Virus record (IMG/VR): IMGVR_UViG_3300035698_007052
Location: 1 to 29,920 of that record
Source of the DNA: a virus
DNA length: 29,920 bases
Strand: one strand, 5' to 3'
Numbering within the stretch: the first letter of the stretch is position 1; the number at the start of each line of letters is the position of its first letter. The notes under the pieces were generated by a model that was given only the letters and a program-made list of their open reading frames with translations, ran no database searches and was not told the DNA's origin. Both the position numbers and the translations under genes were made by a program. This document shows positions 29,055 through 29,920 of the stretch, piece after piece.

Positions 29055-29090
29055 ATGAAGAAAACCCGTAACCAAAAACCAAAAACTTAA
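29055..29090 (+). CDS. Possible 11-residue plus-strand peptide
   Basis: This very short frame, MKKTRNQKPKT, is preceded by GAAGGAG on the plus strand just after the bidirectional terminator. No plus-strand promoter is seen. It could be a leader peptide or chance. The peptide is strongly basic. Confidence 0.25.
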   Translation: MKKTRNQKPKT

Positions 29091-29100
29091 CTACTCATAG

Positions 29101-29129
29101 AGTATAACATATATAATTTATAGTGTCAA
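29101..29129 (-). promoter_or_regulatory. Sigma-A promoter after the endolysin gene
   Basis: TTGACA (29124-29129) and TATACT (29101-29106) are 17 nt apart, just past the endolysin stop. It lacks the TGCAATA element. Transcription would start near 29094 and meet a terminator at about 29003. Confidence 0.75.
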
Positions 29130-29136
29130 CTCTTTT

Positions 29137-29622
29137 TCACCATCTGGCACAATAACCTCGCACATCAACATGCGTGAATGTGTTATACTTACCAACTCCG
29201 CCATTTTTAAATAATACATTCGCTATACTGTAGACTTTAGAAGGTATTACACCCTCGACACTTATATCCGCAGCATCAGCGTACATATGCCGTGATCTGA
29301 ACGCTCCGCCTATTTTCCTATTATATTTATATGTTCTATACCCTGAGTTAATAGTTATAGCATGGTCACCGAGCAAAGTTCTCAGGTTTTCTAATTTATC
29401 CATTAACTCTTGTAACTTTGCCCAATATTTCTTAGGAGGATATGTTCCGTCTTTGCATCTGAACTCCTCATATGAGAAGTTCTTTGTATGTGGTTTCTGG
29501 TTAAATTCATCATCGAGAACATCCTCGGTTTTTGCTCCGAAGATGCCATCTACTGTGAGTGCTGATCCTACATACTTATTCAATAATTTCTGTAGATATT
29601 TTACTATATCTTTTTTACTCAT
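29137..29622 (-). CDS. Endolysin, M15-type peptidase (D,D-carboxypeptidase/endopeptidase)
   Basis: This 161-residue protein has an N-terminal peptidoglycan-binding-like helix (VKYLQKLLNKYVGSALTVDG, about 5-40). The M15 peptidase follows, with INSGYRT, SRHMYADAAD (zinc-binding His and Asp) and FTHVDVRG. It cleaves peptide bonds of the cell-wall stem peptide or cross-bridge at lysis. It is placed after the holin, as usual. The fold is full length for the small phage type. Confidence 0.85.
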   Translation of the reverse strand: MSKKDIVKYLQKLLNKYVGSALTVDGIFGAKTEDVLDDEFNQKPHTKNFSYEEFRCKDGTYPPKKYWAKLQELMDKLENLRTLLGDHAITINSGYRTYKYNRKIGGAFRSRHMYADAADISVEGVIPSKVYSIANVLFKNGGVGKYNTFTHVDVRGYCARW

Positions 29623-29634
29623 CTTTTAACCGCC

Positions 29635-29880
29635 TTAAAAGTTACTTTTATTAGTAGGATTATTAACTATACCAAATGCAGTTAATATAATCCCCAAAGC
29701 ATTTAGAACAGCGTTCCATGTTGCCTGTTCAATCTTTACGATGCCAGTTACATTTAATAATGTAAATACTGCACCCGCTACCGAAACCCACATCGCCCAC
29801 GACTTCCATCTCGGCTGTACTGTTACCACTTTTTTTACCTCTCTGCCTCTGTTCAAATCGCCACTCTCAAACTCGTTCAT
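29635..29880 (-). CDS. Phage holin
   Basis: This 81-residue protein has two hydrophobic segments, about residues 27-47 (WAMWVSVAGAVFTLLNVTGI) and 55-73 (WNAVLNALGIILTAFGIVNN). It ends with the NPTNK motif characteristic of the phi11/A118-like holin family. It would oligomerise in the membrane at lysis time to release the endolysin. A strong AAGGAGTAAG ribosome site precedes the ATG, and the endolysin gene follows 12 nt later. Confidence 0.85.
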   Translation of the reverse strand: MNEFESGDLNRGREVKKVVTVQPRWKSWAMWVSVAGAVFTLLNVTGIVKIEQATWNAVLNALGIILTAFGIVNNPTNKSNF

Positions 29881-29891
29881 AGTCTTACTCC

Positions 29892-29920
29892 TTATCTTTT
29901 ACTTTCCTGTGCTATATCAA
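29892..29920 (-). CDS. C-terminal tip of the gene upstream of the holin
   Basis: At the right edge an open frame ends DIAQESKR followed by a stop, 11 nt before the holin start and next to its ribosome site. It is compatible with the end of another tail or lysis-region gene cut by the window edge. Too short to identify. Confidence 0.3.

Larger units (their letters stand above)
29003..29094 (-). ncRNA. Possible short RNA between lysis and early blocks
   Basis: A strong promoter (29101-29129) and a strong terminator (29003-29041) enclose about 90 nt on the minus strand with no gene. The product would be a small RNA ending in a hairpin, antisense to the 11-codon plus-strand frame at 29055-29090. 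It may otherwise be simply an attenuated leader. Confidence 0.35.

Noticed and set aside
1-29920. tRNA genes, rRNA, insertion sequences or an integrase
   Set aside because: None was found on reading both strands; a tRNA could be missed by eye but no cloverleaf was evident.

Overview
The window reads as about 30 kb of a tailed double-stranded DNA bacteriophage (or prophage) of an AT-rich Gram-positive host, most likely Bacillota. Essentially every gene is on the minus strand, densely packed, with strong AGGAGG-type ribosome sites and many 1-14 nt overlaps. Consensus sigma-A promoters, a Gram-positive-type holin, an M15 endolysin, an SPP1-like portal and a P22-like coat protein support this. 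No integrase, DNA polymerase, tRNA or CRISPR array is visible. Tail genes appear to be cut off at both window ends.

Read in the direction of transcription (right to left), the layout is as follows. Positions 29,920-29,100 hold lysis (holin, endolysin). Positions 28,910-17,900 hold an early block of small unknown proteins, a LysM protein, a VRR-NUC nuclease, a protein with cysteine at every third residue, an SNF2 helicase, a two-domain Cro/C1-type regulator, a zinc-binding probable ssDNA-binding protein, an AEP/RepB-type primase and a UvrD-like helicase. Positions 17,460-11,900 hold a ParB-domain DNA methyltransferase, then a three-gene ABC importer (two permeases and a solute-binding lipoprotein) threaded with tiny phage-like genes. 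Positions 11,700-7,580 hold the packaging genes (small and large terminase, portal, Mu F-like head protein). Positions 7,570-4,280 hold small unknown genes, then a CMP-sugar synthetase-like protein, a sialyltransferase-like protein and a Com-like zinc ribbon. Positions 4,135-1 hold scaffold, major capsid, connectors and the start of a probable tail-tube gene.

The replication genes probably work with a host DNA polymerase: a primase, an ssDNA-binding candidate, two helicases and a nuclease are present. Two non-coding regions (17.5-17.9 kb and 28.3-28.5 kb) carry many copies of an 11-bp motif TATTTAC(C/G)ATA and share an inverted homologous segment. They bracket the early block and are the best origin or operator candidates.

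Two cargo modules stand out. The first is a CUT1-type sugar/oligosaccharide importer without its ATPase, in which all three genes start with TTG and the binding protein has its own perfect promoter and terminator. The second is a nucleotidyltransferase plus glycosyltransferase-like pair immediately upstream of the scaffold and capsid genes, which could decorate the virion or another target. Eight sigma-A-like promoters were found by eye. Four of them share a TGCAATA element inside the spacer, suggesting a co-regulated early set. Several tiny genes appear frameshifted by one base, mostly in A-runs, which may be sequencing error or real decay.
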